A DNA stretch of 64,000 bases from positions 1 to 64,000 of the forward strand of contig JBMTBW010000001.1 in NCBI GenBank assembly GCA_049430265.1, given 5' to 3'. Positions 53,432 to 62,826 of the stretch are shown one piece after another; positions within the stretch are counted from its first letter, which is position 1, and every line of letters starts with the position of its first letter. The DNA is from MAG-120802 sp049430265. GTDB lineage: Bacteria > Actinomycetota > Actinomycetes > Nanopelagicales > Nanopelagicaceae. Made by a program: the position numbers and the translations under genes. Under the pieces are notes generated by a model, which saw only the letters and a program-made list of their open reading frames with translations, was not told where the DNA came from and did no database searches.

Positions 53432-54583
53432 ATGGTTGATCTGGGAATTCCATCTGCACCGCCGCCAGTTCTTGCCCCGCGCCGTAAATCTCGTCAATTA
53501 AAAGTAGGAAGTGTTCTAGTTGGGGGAGATGCGCCAGTATCAGTTCAATCGATGTGCACCACACTTACCGCTGATGTGAACTCAACTTTGCAACAGATTG
53601 CTGAGTTAACTGCTTCAGGATGTCAGATAGTTAGAGTTGCTGTTCCTAGCCAAGATGATGCTGATGCGCTAAAAGATATTGCCAGAAAATCCCAAATCCC
53701 TGTTATCGCAGATATTCACTTTCAACCAAAATATATCTTTGCAGCAATTGATGCAGGATGCGCCGCGGTTAGAGTCAATCCTGGAAATATTAAACAATTT
53801 GATGACAAGGTAAAGGAAGTTGCTAAAGCTGCAGGTGATGCTGGAATTCCAATTCGAATTGGAGTTAACGCTGGCTCACTTGATCCGAGACTTTTATCAA
53901 AGTATGGCAAAGCAACCCCTGAGGCGCTAGTTGAATCAGCGCTCTGGGAAGCTGGTTTATTTGAAGAGCATGGCTTTAGAGATATCAAAATCTCGGTTAA
54001 ACATCATGATCCAGTAACGATGATTAAGGCATACCGGCTCCTTGCAGCAAAGTGTGATTATCCACTTCATTTAGGAGTAACAGAGGCTGGTCCGCTATTC
54101 CAAGGAACCATAAAGTCTGCAACAGCATTTGCCGTATTACTGGCAGAGGGAATCGGCGACACAATTAGAGTTTCACTCTCTGCCCCTCCAGTCGAGGAAG
54201 TCAAAGTTGGTATTTCTATTTTAGAATCTCTTAATTTAAGACAGCGAAAATTAGAAATTGTTTCTTGCCCATCATGTGGCCGCGCTCAAGTAGATGTCTA
54301 TTCACTTGCAGAGAAAGTACAAGCAGGCCTTGAAGGAATGACAGTTCCACTTCGCGTTGCAGTGATGGGCTGTGTTGTTAATGGACCAGGGGAGGCGCGA
54401 GAGGCAGATCTTGGCGTTGCATCAGGTAATGGCAAAGGTCAGATATTTGTTAAAGGTGAAGTAATAAAAACAGTTCCTGAGGCGCAGATTGTTGAAACTT
54501 TGATAGAAGAGGCGATGCGCCTTGCAGAGGAGATGGAAGCTGCTGGTGTCGCATCGGGAGAACCAACAGTAAACGTAAAGTAA
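53432..54583 (+). CDS. ispG: 4-hydroxy-3-methylbut-2-enyl diphosphate synthase
   Basis: IspG (GcpE) performs the penultimate step of the non-mevalonate pathway with a 4Fe-4S cluster. The 383-residue product has the TIM-barrel start PVSVQSMCTT near residue 36, ADIHFQPKY near 91, and the cluster-binding cysteines in CPSCGR near 276 and GCVVNGPGEA near 310. Together with dxr it shows that isoprenoids are made by the MEP route. It follows the M50 protease by 14 bp and precedes proS by 18 bp. Confidence 0.95.
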   Translation: MVDLGIPSAPPPVLAPRRKSRQLKVGSVLVGGDAPVSVQSMCTTLTADVNSTLQQIAELTASGCQIVRVAVPSQDDADALKDIARKSQIPVIADIHFQPKYIFAAIDAGCAAVRVNPGNIKQFDDKVKEVAKAAGDAGIPIRIGVNAGSLDPRLLSKYGKATPEALVESALWEAGLFEEHGFRDIKISVKHHDPVTMIKAYRLLAAKCDYPLHLGVTEAGPLFQGTIKSATAFAVLLAEGIGDTIRVSLSAPPVEEVKVGISILESLNLRQRKLEIVSCPSCGRAQVDVYSLAEKVQAGLEGMTVPLRVAVMGCVVNGPGEAREADLGVASGNGKGQIFVKGEVIKTVPEAQIVETLIEEAMRLAEEMEAAGVASGEPTVNVK

Positions 54584-54601
54584 TTCGCTAGGCTTAGCGC
54601 T

Positions 54602-56326
54602 ATGTTAAAGATGTCATCTCTCTTTCTGCGCACGCTTCGAGATGACCCATCAGATGCTTCAGTTGCAAGCCATAAGCTCCTAGTTAGAGCGGGATATATC
54701 CGCCCAATTGCTGCAGGTATATTTTCTTGGTTGCCACTAGGAGTAATTGCTCTTAGAAATGTCGAAAGAGTTATAAGAGATGAGATGGATAAGGCGGGAT
54801 TTCAAGAAGTTCACTTTCCAGCTCTGCTTCCTAAAGATCCATATGAGAGAAGTAATCGCTGGGAAGAGTATGGACCTGCCTTATTTAGGCTCCAGGATCG
54901 AAAAGGTAGCGACTATCTATTAGGGCCAACCCATGAAGAGATGTTTACTTTAATGGTGAAGAGCGAATACTCCTCATATAAAGATCTTCCTCTTTCAATC
55001 TATCAAATCCAAACCAAATATCGCGATGAAGCCCGTCCTAGAAGTGGAATTATTCGCGGGCGCGAATTTATTATGAAAGATTCTTATTCATTTGATCTAG
55101 ATGATTCTGGACTTGAAGTTTCATATCAGAAGCATCGGGCTGCCTACATTGAAACCTTTAATCGCCTAGGACTTAAATTCAATATCGTCTCTGCTGTCTC
55201 TGGCGCTATGGGTGGGTCAAAATCTGAAGAGTTCTTAGCTCCATGCTCAACAGGTGAGGACACTTATGTACTCTGTCCTAAATGTGGATATGCAGCAAAT
55301 GTTGAAGCGATGGTTAGTAAGGTGAGTAAAAAAGAGATAGCAAAAGCACCTGAGATGGAGCTTCTTGATACTCCAGATACTCCAACTATTGAGAGCCTAG
55401 TTGCGGTTATGAATCAGAAGTATCAGGCAAATATAAGTGCATCGGATACGTTAAAGAACATCTTGCTTGTGGCAGATGGGCAGGTAGTTTCCATACTAAT
55501 TCCAGGAGATCGCCAGGTTGATTTAAAGAGAGTTGAAGCAAATCTTGCTGGAGTTAAAGAGCTTCGCTTGTTTGAGGATACAGACTTTGCAAAAAATCCT
55601 GGTCTAGTAAAGGGATATGTTGGCCCGCAAGATGCAAAGAAATTAGGAATTAAGCTCTATGCAGATCCATCAGTTGTGGTTGGCTCACACTGGATAACAG
55701 GTGCTAATACTAAGAATAAACATATGCGCTATGTCACCCATGGTCGTGACTTTAACGTTGATGGATTTATTGAAGCAGTTGAAATTAACCAAGGCGATCC
55801 ATGTCCAAGCTGTGATAGCCCAATAATTATTGATCGCGCAATTGAAATTGGTCATATTTTCCAGTTGGGTCGAAAGTATGCCCAAGCACTTGATTTAACT
55901 GTCCTTGATAGCCAAGGAAAGTCACAAGTTGTCACTATGGGCTCATATGGCATTGGTGTTACTAGAGCTCTAGCTGCAATTGCCGAGCAGAGCCATGATG
56001 AGATCGGCATCATCTGGCCAGATGAAATTGCGCCAGCAAAAGTTCATATCGTGGCAACTGGCAGGGATGATGAGCCATTTATTCAAGCAGAGAGAATTGG
56101 AAAAGAGTTAGAGGCAAAAGGCATTAGCGTGATGATTGATGATAGACGAGAGGCAAGCCCTGGAGTTAAATTTAAAGATGCAGAGCTAATTGGCAATCCT
56201 TATATCTTGATATTTGGTAAGAGCCTGGCCCAGGGTCAAGTTGAATTCCGTATTAGACGAAGTGGTGAGAAGTCAGAGATTGCACTTGGCGAGATCACAT
56301 CTTACTTAGTTAAATTGCTAGGTTGA
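54602..56326 (+). CDS. proS: prolyl-tRNA synthetase (bacterial type)
   Basis: ProRS charges tRNA-Pro. The 574-residue class II synthetase has motif 2 in the TKYRDEARPRSGIIRGREF segment near 139 and motif 3 as GSYGIGVTRALAAIAEQ near 440. An editing (INS) domain is inserted at about 225-400, and an anticodon-binding domain follows from about 470. This is the bacterial three-domain form. A tRNA-Pro gene is also in this window at 659-734. Confidence 0.96.
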   Translation: MLKMSSLFLRTLRDDPSDASVASHKLLVRAGYIRPIAAGIFSWLPLGVIALRNVERVIRDEMDKAGFQEVHFPALLPKDPYERSNRWEEYGPALFRLQDRKGSDYLLGPTHEEMFTLMVKSEYSSYKDLPLSIYQIQTKYRDEARPRSGIIRGREFIMKDSYSFDLDDSGLEVSYQKHRAAYIETFNRLGLKFNIVSAVSGAMGGSKSEEFLAPCSTGEDTYVLCPKCGYAANVEAMVSKVSKKEIAKAPEMELLDTPDTPTIESLVAVMNQKYQANISASDTLKNILLVADGQVVSILIPGDRQVDLKRVEANLAGVKELRLFEDTDFAKNPGLVKGYVGPQDAKKLGIKLYADPSVVVGSHWITGANTKNKHMRYVTHGRDFNVDGFIEAVEINQGDPCPSCDSPIIIDRAIEIGHIFQLGRKYAQALDLTVLDSQGKSQVVTMGSYGIGVTRALAAIAEQSHDEIGIIWPDEIAPAKVHIVATGRDDEPFIQAERIGKELEAKGISVMIDDRREASPGVKFKDAELIGNPYILIFGKSLAQGQVEFRIRRSGEKSEIALGEITSYLVKLLG

Positions 56327-56340
56327 TTAACTAGTTTCTC

Positions 56341-57117
56341 GTGGATATATCAGTTGAAGTAATTCTATTTCTCATCCTTGCAGCCACCTTTGCAGGACTT
56401 GTTGATTCACTAGCTGGAGGCGGGGGACTAATTCAACTACCAGCTCTTCTAGTTTCACTTCCTGATAACTCACCTTCGGTGATTCTTGGAACTAATAAAG
56501 TCCCCTCTTTTCTTGGCACCTTAGGTGCTACTGCCTCATATTTAAGAAAGATTAAGCCAGATTTTAAGTTAGCAGCGGTGATGGGCCTTCCTGCATTTAT
56601 TGGCTCAGCTATGGGCGCAAGTGTGGCAACAAAGATTCCAAGAGATGCATTCAGGCCAATAATTTTATTTCTTCTAATTGCTGTTGCAATCTATACCTAT
56701 CTAAGAAAAGACTTAGGACAGGTATCTTCTGCAAAATTTGCTGGAAGAAATCGACTATTAATCGGCGCAGCTGTTGGCGCTGTAATCGGGTTTTATGATG
56801 GAATCTTTGGTCCTGGGACCGGATCATTTCTAATGCTCGCACTAGTTGCAGCTCTTGGCTTTGCATTTCTTGAAGCATCAGTTACAGCAAAGCTTGTTAA
56901 TCTTGCGACAAATCTTGGAGCGATTTTAGTTTTTGGCTTTAACTCCCAAATCATCTGGGCGCTGGGATTAACGATGGCGGCAGGAAATATCCTTGGTGGT
57001 TTTATTGGAGCTAAAGTTGGCATAAGGGGCGGCTCAGTTTTGATTCGTCGGGCGTTTCTAGCTGTCACTACCGCGCTAATCATCCGTCTGATCTATGACA
57101 CCTTCCTGCGGGGCTGA
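56341..57117 (+). CDS. TauE/SafE (TSUP) family membrane transporter
   Basis: The 258-residue product is highly hydrophobic with seven to eight membrane segments and shows two similar halves. AGLVDSLAGGGGLIQLPALL near residue 18 and IGFYDGIFGPGTGSFLMLAL near 143 are the repeated motif of the sulfite exporter/sulfoacetate permease (TSUP) family. These proteins export small sulfur-containing or organic anions; the substrate cannot be assigned. The start is GTG 56341, 14 bp after proS. It intervenes between proS and rimP. Confidence 0.85.
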   Translation: MDISVEVILFLILAATFAGLVDSLAGGGGLIQLPALLVSLPDNSPSVILGTNKVPSFLGTLGATASYLRKIKPDFKLAAVMGLPAFIGSAMGASVATKIPRDAFRPIILFLLIAVAIYTYLRKDLGQVSSAKFAGRNRLLIGAAVGAVIGFYDGIFGPGTGSFLMLALVAALGFAFLEASVTAKLVNLATNLGAILVFGFNSQIIWALGLTMAAGNILGGFIGAKVGIRGGSVLIRRAFLAVTTALIIRLIYDTFLRG

Positions 57118-57178
57118 GATCTGGGATAGACTTAGCGCCACAACTTAACAACAACTAAATAAGTAGGAAGAAATTAAA

Positions 57179-57649
57179 ATGGCTTTAGTAGATAACTTAA
57201 ATGAGCTTCTCGCTCCAGTAGTAAAAGCATCTGGGCTCTTACTTGAAGAGATTAAAGTGATTCCAGTTGGACGCTCTCGGATCATCTCGGTAATAGTTGA
57301 TCACGAAGAGAGAAATCTTAATCTTGACGAGGTTGCTGCAAGTTCAAGAGCGATATCTGAAATTCTAGAAAACTATAGCCAGCTTGGTGATAATCCATTT
57401 ACCCTTGAAGTCACCTCCCCTGGCGTTGATCGCCCACTGGTAAAGGTGCATCAATGGAAGAAAAATCTTGGTCGGCTAATTTCCATAGTCAAAGTCGATG
57501 GTGAAAAGCTAATTGGCCGCCTTAAAAACCTTGATTTAGATTCAGCATTACTTGAGGTTAAAAGCGGAGAGGTAAGTGTTTTATTTAGCGAAATCAAGCG
57601 AGCAACTGTTGAGATTGAATTCAATCGCAAAGATGGTGATAAGCGATGA
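57179..57649 (+). CDS. rimP: ribosome maturation factor RimP
   Basis: RimP helps early 30S assembly around S12. The 156-residue product has the two-domain layout: an alpha/beta N-domain (LEEIKVIPVGRSRIISVIVD near 22-41, YTLEVTSPGVDRPL-like FTLEVTSPGVDRPL near 76-90) and an SH3-like C-domain. It starts at ATG 57179, 61 bp after the TSUP gene, and overlaps nusA by 4 bp. rimP-nusA-infB is a near-universal order. Confidence 0.94.
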   Translation: MALVDNLNELLAPVVKASGLLLEEIKVIPVGRSRIISVIVDHEERNLNLDEVAASSRAISEILENYSQLGDNPFTLEVTSPGVDRPLVKVHQWKKNLGRLISIVKVDGEKLIGRLKNLDLDSALLEVKSGEVSVLFSEIKRATVEIEFNRKDGDKR

Positions 57650-58641
57650 ATGTTGATATGAAAGTTTTAGAAGCTCTAACCATCGAACGTGACATTCCAC
57701 TTGATCGCTTGATAACTGCTATTGAGATTGCAGTTAAGAGCGCTTATAACGAAATGGAGGGAGCAAAGCCTTTTGCTCACGCCAAATTAGATTTAGTCAC
57801 AGGCGAGATAAAGATTCTTATCCCAGTATTTGGTCCAGATGGCGAGAAAATAGATGAGATTAGCGATGAGCCTGAAGGCTTCAGTCGCATCGCATCATCT
57901 ACTGCGCGCAAGATAATTAAAGAGAAGATGCGGGAGTCAAAGGATCTAGAAATCGTTGGTGAATTTAGCGCAACTGTTGGCGACATTGTCTCTGGAGTAA
58001 TTCAACAAGGACGAGATCAAAAGATGGTTTATATCGATCTTGGAAGAGTTGAAGGAAAAATCCCACCACATGAGCAAGTGCCAGGTGAGAAATATAAACA
58101 TGGCGATCGAATCAAAAGCTTTGTAGTTGAAGTTAAACAAGGCCAGAAGGGCCCTGAGGTACTTCTCTCTAGAACCCATCCTGCTTTAGTAAAACAATTA
58201 TTTGCACTTGAAGTTCCTGAGATTAGAGATCGCATAGTTGAAATTATGGGAATTGCTCGCGAAGCAGGACATCGAAGCAAGATTGCAGTTAGAGCTCACC
58301 GCGCAGGTGTTAGTCCAAAGGGCGCGCTAATTGGTCCAATGGGAGCAAGAGCAAGAGCTGTTATGGATGAATTACATGGCGAGAAGATAGATATTGTTGA
58401 TTGGTCTGATGATCCAGCAACATATGTTGGTAATGCTTTAGCTCCAGCAAGAGTCTCTAGCGTTGAGGTAGTAAATATTGATACTCGCTCTGCCAAGGTT
58501 GTAGTCCCTGATTACCAACTATCTCTTGCCATTGGAAAAGATGGGCAGAACGCCCGTTTGGCTGCTCGCCTAACTGGCTGGCGCATTGATATTCACTCCG
58601 ATGGGGCGACAAGTGGCTCGGAGGCGAGCGAAGTTTCCTAA
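57646..58641 (+). CDS. nusA: transcription termination/antitermination factor NusA
   Basis: NusA modulates RNA polymerase pausing, intrinsic termination and antitermination. The 331-residue product has the N-terminal polymerase-binding domain (to about 105), an S1 domain (about 107-175) and two KH domains, the first with GPMGARARAVMDEL near 229 and the second with AIGKDGQNARLAARL near 298. It lacks the C-terminal acidic repeats of Escherichia coli NusA, as is usual in actinobacteria. A further short ORF overlaps its last 41 bp. Confidence 0.95.
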   Translation: MNVDMKVLEALTIERDIPLDRLITAIEIAVKSAYNEMEGAKPFAHAKLDLVTGEIKILIPVFGPDGEKIDEISDEPEGFSRIASSTARKIIKEKMRESKDLEIVGEFSATVGDIVSGVIQQGRDQKMVYIDLGRVEGKIPPHEQVPGEKYKHGDRIKSFVVEVKQGQKGPEVLLSRTHPALVKQLFALEVPEIRDRIVEIMGIAREAGHRSKIAVRAHRAGVSPKGALIGPMGARARAVMDELHGEKIDIVDWSDDPATYVGNALAPARVSSVEVVNIDTRSAKVVVPDYQLSLAIGKDGQNARLAARLTGWRIDIHSDGATSGSEASEVS

Positions 58642-58753
58642 AAGTAGTACTGCGGCGGTATGGTTGCGCCGTGAGGATCTCCCTCACATATCTGCAAAGC
58701 GAAGGCTAGGTCGAATAGGCAATGGCACTCTAATGAGCACTTCACAGTCATGA
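58601..58753 (+). CDS. possible YlxR-family remnant (50 residues)
   Basis: A short ORF (ATG 58601, TGA 58751-58753) lies exactly where ylxR stands in the nusA-ylxR-infB order. The very basic product contains AVWLRREDLPHISAKRRLGR, which resembles the C-terminal part of YlxR proteins (GAWLHP...RRRAFGRAL pattern). The N-terminal part with the RTCVGCR motif is missing. The start is unclear: there is no Shine-Dalgarno and the ATG is 41 bp inside nusA. It could be a shortened gene, a decaying one, or coincidence. Confidence 0.35.
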   Translation: MGRQVARRRAKFPKSSTAAVWLRREDLPHISAKRRLGRIGNGTLMSTSQS

Positions 58754-58811
58754 GTAGGTCAATTTAGGCTTCGCGTTTAAAAAGTAAACGAGGAGCCACA
58801 AAAGGAGAAAA

Positions 58812-61508
58812 GTGGCAAAGGTCCGCGTTTACGAATTAGCAAAAGATGTAGGGATGGATAGCAAGGATGTCCTTGCAAAACTCCAAGAGATGGGCGAGTT
58901 TGTTCGCTCCGCATCTTCAACTGTTGAAGCACCGGTGGTGCGAAAGTTTCTAGAAAAATTTCCTGCAGTTGCAGCCACACCTAAGAAAGCTCCTGCCAAG
59001 AAAGCCCCTGCCAAAAAAGCCGCAGCTAAGAAATCAGCGCCAGTTGAGAGCGTTGAGCAGATTGATGAAATTACTCCACCAATTACTCCAGTAATTAAAG
59101 AGAGCGTAGAAGATAAGCCAGCTCCACTACCTGCTAAACCACCAGCTGCTCCTGCTGCCAGAGTTGGAAATAATCCTTTTGCAACACCATCAGCCCCTCC
59201 TCGTCCACCAAGACCACAAGGTCAAGGCGGTGCAAGACCTGGTAATAATCCTTTTGGAAATCCTTCAGCTCCTCCTCGTCCACCAAGACCACAAGGTCAA
59301 GGCGGCGGGCAACGTCCGGGAGGAAGTAGACCTCCGGGTGCGCCAGCAAGAGGTGGAAATATGGCAGGACCTCGTCCAGGTTCTGTTCGTCCAGGATTTG
59401 CAGCGCGACCACAACAACGACCTGATGGTTCATCTCGTCCGCAAGATCGCAATGCTTCATCTCCATATCGCAGCCAAGGTGGCCAAGGACAAAGACCAGG
59501 TGGAGCAACTGGCGCGCCAGCAAGACCAGGAGCTGGAAAACCAGGTGGCGGATTTGCGCCAGGAAGACCAGGACAACGCGGAAGTGCTGGTGGAGCATTT
59601 GGAAAAAATGCTGGAAAGAAAAAGAATTACAAATCAAAGAAGACTCGTCGCGAAGAGATAGACAATATGCAAGCCCCAACACTTGGTGGCGCAATTGTTC
59701 CTCGTGGCGATGGAAATACTCCAGTTAGATTGCGAAGAGGAGCATCTTTAGCTGACTTTGCCGAAAAAATTGGTGCAGATCCAGCCGGTTTAGTCTCAGT
59801 GCTATTTCATCTAGGTGAGATGGTTACTGCAACTCAATCAGTTGATGAAGAGACTTTGCATGTATTAGGTAGCGAATTTGGTTACAAAATTACAGTTGTC
59901 TCTCCAGAGGATGAAGATAAAGAGATATTAGAACAATTTGATATCGACCTTGATCAAGAGCTCTCTGATGTCGATCCTGATGATTTAAGTATCAGGCCGC
60001 CAGTTGTAACAGTTATGGGCCATGTCGATCATGGAAAGACAAGACTTCTTGATGCTATTCGCCAAACTGAAGTAGTAAAAGGTGAGGCAGGTGGCATTAC
60101 TCAACACATCGGCGCTTATCAGATTCATCATGAGCATGCTGGAGTTAATCGCGCGATTACATTTATTGATACCCCAGGCCATGAAGCCTTCACCGCTATG
60201 CGTGCTCGTGGAGCAAAGGTGACAGATATTGCTGTTCTTGTTGTTGCTGCAGATGATGGAGTTATGCCTCAGACAATCGAGGCTTTAAATCACGCTCAAG
60301 CAGCAAATGTTCCAATTGTTGTTGCGGTCAATAAGGTTGATAAAGAGGGAGCAAATCCCGGGCGAATTCGTCAGCAGTTAACTGAATATAACTTGGTTGC
60401 TGAAGAGTATGGTGGAGATACGCTATTTGTTGATGTCTCCGCAGCTAAAGTAACTGGTATTGATCAATTAGTTGAAGCAATTTTGTTAACTGCAGATGCC
60501 GCAATTGATCTAAGAGCAATCCATGAAGATGATGCTAGAGGTGTGGCAATTGAGGCTCATCTAGATCGTGGTCGCGGCCCTGTTGCAACAGTTCTAGTCC
60601 AGCGCGGAACGCTAAGTGTTGGAGATGCAATTGTTGCCGGTAGCGCTTTTGGTCGAGTCAGAGCGATGATGGATGAGTTTGGACAAGAAGTTGAAGTAGC
60701 AGGTCCATCAAGACCAGTTCAAGTTCTTGGATTTACCTCGGTGCCAAGTGCTGGCGATAGTTTTATCGTTGCACCTGATGATCGAACTGCAAGACAAATT
60801 GCAGAAAAACGTCAGGCCGGAGAGCGCCATGCCGCACTTGCTAAGGCGAGAAAGAAAGTTTCATTAGAAGACTTCCTTGAGCAATCTAAGGTCACCACTC
60901 TTAATTTGATTCTTAAGGGCGATGTAAGCGGATCTGTTGAAGCACTTGAAGATGCCTTGGTTCAATTAGATGTCGGCAGTGAAGTTGATTTGAGAGTTAT
61001 TCATAGAGGTGTTGGCGCTATCACTAAGAGCGATGTCACTCTTGCTTCAGCTTCGGGCGCAGTAATTGTTGGCTTCAATGTTAAACCAGAGGCCCATACT
61101 GCAATCTTTGCCGATGAAGAGGGCGTTGAAGTTCGATTCTATAGCGTGATCTATAAAGCAATTGAGGAGATCGAAGCTGCGCTTAAGGGACTACTCAAGC
61201 CTGAATATGAAGAAGCAGTTTTGGGTCGCGCTGAAGTGCGTGAGGTCTTTAAGTCCAGCAAGTTTGGAACTATCGCTGGATCTCTGGTTTCAAGTGGCCT
61301 GATTAGAAGAAATGCGAAGGCAAGAGTGCTGCGCGATAACGTGGTAATCGGCGATAACCTAACTATCGAATCTCTAAAGCGATTTAAAGATGATGCAACT
61401 GAAGTTCGTGAGGGCTTTGAGTGCGGAATTGGTGTGGGCAATTTCAAAGATATTCAAATCGGAGATGTATTTGAAGCATTTGAGATGCGCGAGAAAAAGC
61501 GAGCATAA
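58812..61508 (+). CDS. infB: translation initiation factor IF-2
   Basis: IF-2 is the GTPase that brings initiator tRNA to the ribosome. The 898-residue product has an N-terminal IF2_N fold (VRVYELAKDVGMDSKDVLAK near 3-22) and a long disordered Lys/Ala then Pro/Gly/Arg-rich linker (about 55-280). A second IF2_N domain at about 300-360 is followed by the G domain with GHVDHGKT at 403-410, DTPGHEA near 452 and NKVD near 509. Domains II, III and IV complete it. GTG 58812 follows AAAGGAG. Base composition in the linker is locally GC-rich and repetitive. Confidence 0.97.
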   Translation: MAKVRVYELAKDVGMDSKDVLAKLQEMGEFVRSASSTVEAPVVRKFLEKFPAVAATPKKAPAKKAPAKKAAAKKSAPVESVEQIDEITPPITPVIKESVEDKPAPLPAKPPAAPAARVGNNPFATPSAPPRPPRPQGQGGARPGNNPFGNPSAPPRPPRPQGQGGGQRPGGSRPPGAPARGGNMAGPRPGSVRPGFAARPQQRPDGSSRPQDRNASSPYRSQGGQGQRPGGATGAPARPGAGKPGGGFAPGRPGQRGSAGGAFGKNAGKKKNYKSKKTRREEIDNMQAPTLGGAIVPRGDGNTPVRLRRGASLADFAEKIGADPAGLVSVLFHLGEMVTATQSVDEETLHVLGSEFGYKITVVSPEDEDKEILEQFDIDLDQELSDVDPDDLSIRPPVVTVMGHVDHGKTRLLDAIRQTEVVKGEAGGITQHIGAYQIHHEHAGVNRAITFIDTPGHEAFTAMRARGAKVTDIAVLVVAADDGVMPQTIEALNHAQAANVPIVVAVNKVDKEGANPGRIRQQLTEYNLVAEEYGGDTLFVDVSAAKVTGIDQLVEAILLTADAAIDLRAIHEDDARGVAIEAHLDRGRGPVATVLVQRGTLSVGDAIVAGSAFGRVRAMMDEFGQEVEVAGPSRPVQVLGFTSVPSAGDSFIVAPDDRTARQIAEKRQAGERHAALAKARKKVSLEDFLEQSKVTTLNLILKGDVSGSVEALEDALVQLDVGSEVDLRVIHRGVGAITKSDVTLASASGAVIVGFNVKPEAHTAIFADEEGVEVRFYSVIYKAIEEIEAALKGLLKPEYEEAVLGRAEVREVFKSSKFGTIAGSLVSSGLIRRNAKARVLRDNVVIGDNLTIESLKRFKDDATEVREGFECGIGVGNFKDIQIGDVFEAFEMREKKRA
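59168..59305 (+). repeat. 75-bp tandem duplication inside infB
   Basis: A 75-bp unit is present twice in direct tandem in the IF-2 linker. The block at 59196-59230 is identical over 35 bases to 59271-59305. It encodes two copies of NNPF.xPSAPPRPPRPQGQGG. The phase is preserved, so the duplication simply lengthens the disordered region. Confidence 0.85.
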
Positions 61509-61511
61509 GAC

Positions 61512-61955
61512 ATGGGAAAGTCTCATCGGGCTGCAAAAGTTGCTGACCGGATCAAGGTTGTAGTTGCCTCAGCACTTGAGAGCAAGGTACGGGACCCGCG
61601 CCTTGGTTTTGTAACAATTACCGATGTTCGAGTAACTGGCGACCTACAGCAAGCCTCTATCTTCTATACCGTTTTAGGCGATGATGAAGCTCGCCTAAAC
61701 ACTGCCAAGGTATTAGAAAGTGCCAAGGGGCTATTAAGAACTGAAGTTGGTAGAGAACTTGGCACCAGAATTACTCCTTCCCTTACCTTCTTTGCAGATG
61801 CCTTAGGTGAAAACGCAAAGAACTTTGAAGATTTGCTTGATCAGGTCAGAAAAAGTGATGAAGAGATTGCAAATCTTCGATCTGGCGCAGAGCCGATAAG
61901 CGGAGATGATCCTTATCGCCAGAGCCGCCCAAAAAACTATCTCTCTGGTGAATAG
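61512..61955 (+). CDS. rbfA: 30S ribosome-binding factor RbfA
   Basis: RbfA is a KH-fold protein that assists 16S rRNA 5'-end maturation, important in cold. The 147-residue product has KVRDPRLGFVTITDVRVTGDL near 25-45 and the VGRELGTRITPSLTFFAD segment near 78. The tail is polar. It follows infB by 3 bp and its stop directly abuts truB, the usual infB-rbfA-truB arrangement. Confidence 0.95.
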   Translation: MGKSHRAAKVADRIKVVVASALESKVRDPRLGFVTITDVRVTGDLQQASIFYTVLGDDEARLNTAKVLESAKGLLRTEVGRELGTRITPSLTFFADALGENAKNFEDLLDQVRKSDEEIANLRSGAEPISGDDPYRQSRPKNYLSGE

Positions 61956-62813
61956 ATGAGTTTGCAAGATGGCTTTGTCATCCTTGATAAGCCAGCTGGT
62001 ATGACCAGCCATGATGTAGTGGCAAAGTTAAGAAAAACTCTAGGAACAAAGCAGGTCGGCCATGCCGGGACCTTAGATCCGATGGCAACAGGAGTTCTTG
62101 TTCTTGGGGTAAATAAAGCAACAAAGTTTCTGCAATATATAACTCAAGGAAAAAAGGCCTATCACGCTCAGATTCGATTAGGCCAGGCAACTTCTAGCGA
62201 TGATGCGCAAGGTGAAATTACTTCAACTTCTGATGTTTCAAAAGTTAGCGATCGAGAAATTAGAGATTTCCTCGCTTCCCAAGTTGGAAGCATCATGCAG
62301 GTTCCAACAAAAGTCTCGGCAATAAAAATTAATGGCCAAAGAGCCTACGATTTAGTCAGGGAGGGTAAAGCAGTCGATATTCCTGCTCGCCAGATAGAGA
62401 TCTATAAGTTAGATGTAATTGAAATCAAGCGCGGAGATTTTCTAGATATTGAAGTTTATGTTGAATGTTCAGCAGGAACTTATATTCGATCAATTGCAAG
62501 AGATTTAGGAAGCTCACTTGGGGTCGGAGGACATCTCATCTCACTTCGAAGGAGCCTAGTTGCTCCATTTTCGCTAAGTGATTGCAGCAGCCTTGAATCA
62601 CCAGAGATAAGGCCTCTTGCTAGCGAGATATCTAAAGTTATGAGTGTAAGAAATGTAGATCTGCTTGAGGTTAAAGAGTTGAGTTTTGGTCGTTCGCTGA
62701 GCGCATCAATTAGTGATGGCCCAGTTGTGGCCCTTGCTCCTGATGGAAAGGTTGCTGCAATATTGGAAAATCGGGAACATGGCGCACAACCTGTGGCGGT
62801 CTTTATTTCATGA
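61956..62813 (+). CDS. truB: tRNA pseudouridine(55) synthase
   Basis: TruB isomerises U55 in the T arm of tRNAs. The 285-residue product begins with GFVILDKPAGMTSHDVV, contains the catalytic aspartate in GHAGTLDPMATGVLVL near residue 36-51, and ends with a short PUA-like domain. SAGTYIRSIARDLG lies near 170. It starts immediately after rbfA; ribF follows after 13 bp. Confidence 0.95.
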   Translation: MSLQDGFVILDKPAGMTSHDVVAKLRKTLGTKQVGHAGTLDPMATGVLVLGVNKATKFLQYITQGKKAYHAQIRLGQATSSDDAQGEITSTSDVSKVSDREIRDFLASQVGSIMQVPTKVSAIKINGQRAYDLVREGKAVDIPARQIEIYKLDVIEIKRGDFLDIEVYVECSAGTYIRSIARDLGSSLGVGGHLISLRRSLVAPFSLSDCSSLESPEIRPLASEISKVMSVRNVDLLEVKELSFGRSLSASISDGPVVALAPDGKVAAILENREHGAQPVAVFIS

Positions 62814-62826
62814 AAGAATTAAAGCT

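Noticed and set aside
59168..59305. Direct repeats considered as a CRISPR array
   Set aside because: There are only two in-frame 75-bp units inside infB, with no spacers and no cas genes.
59134..59694. Long open frames on both strands (also 59164-59661 plus) inside infB
   Set aside because: They are out-of-frame readings of the Pro/Gly/Arg-rich repetitive linker, giving low-complexity Leu/Val/Gln-rich products. IF-2 explains the sequence.
62713..62826. Upstream ATG start for ribF
   Set aside because: It would overlap truB by 100 bp and add a hydrophobic segment not found in RibF proteins.
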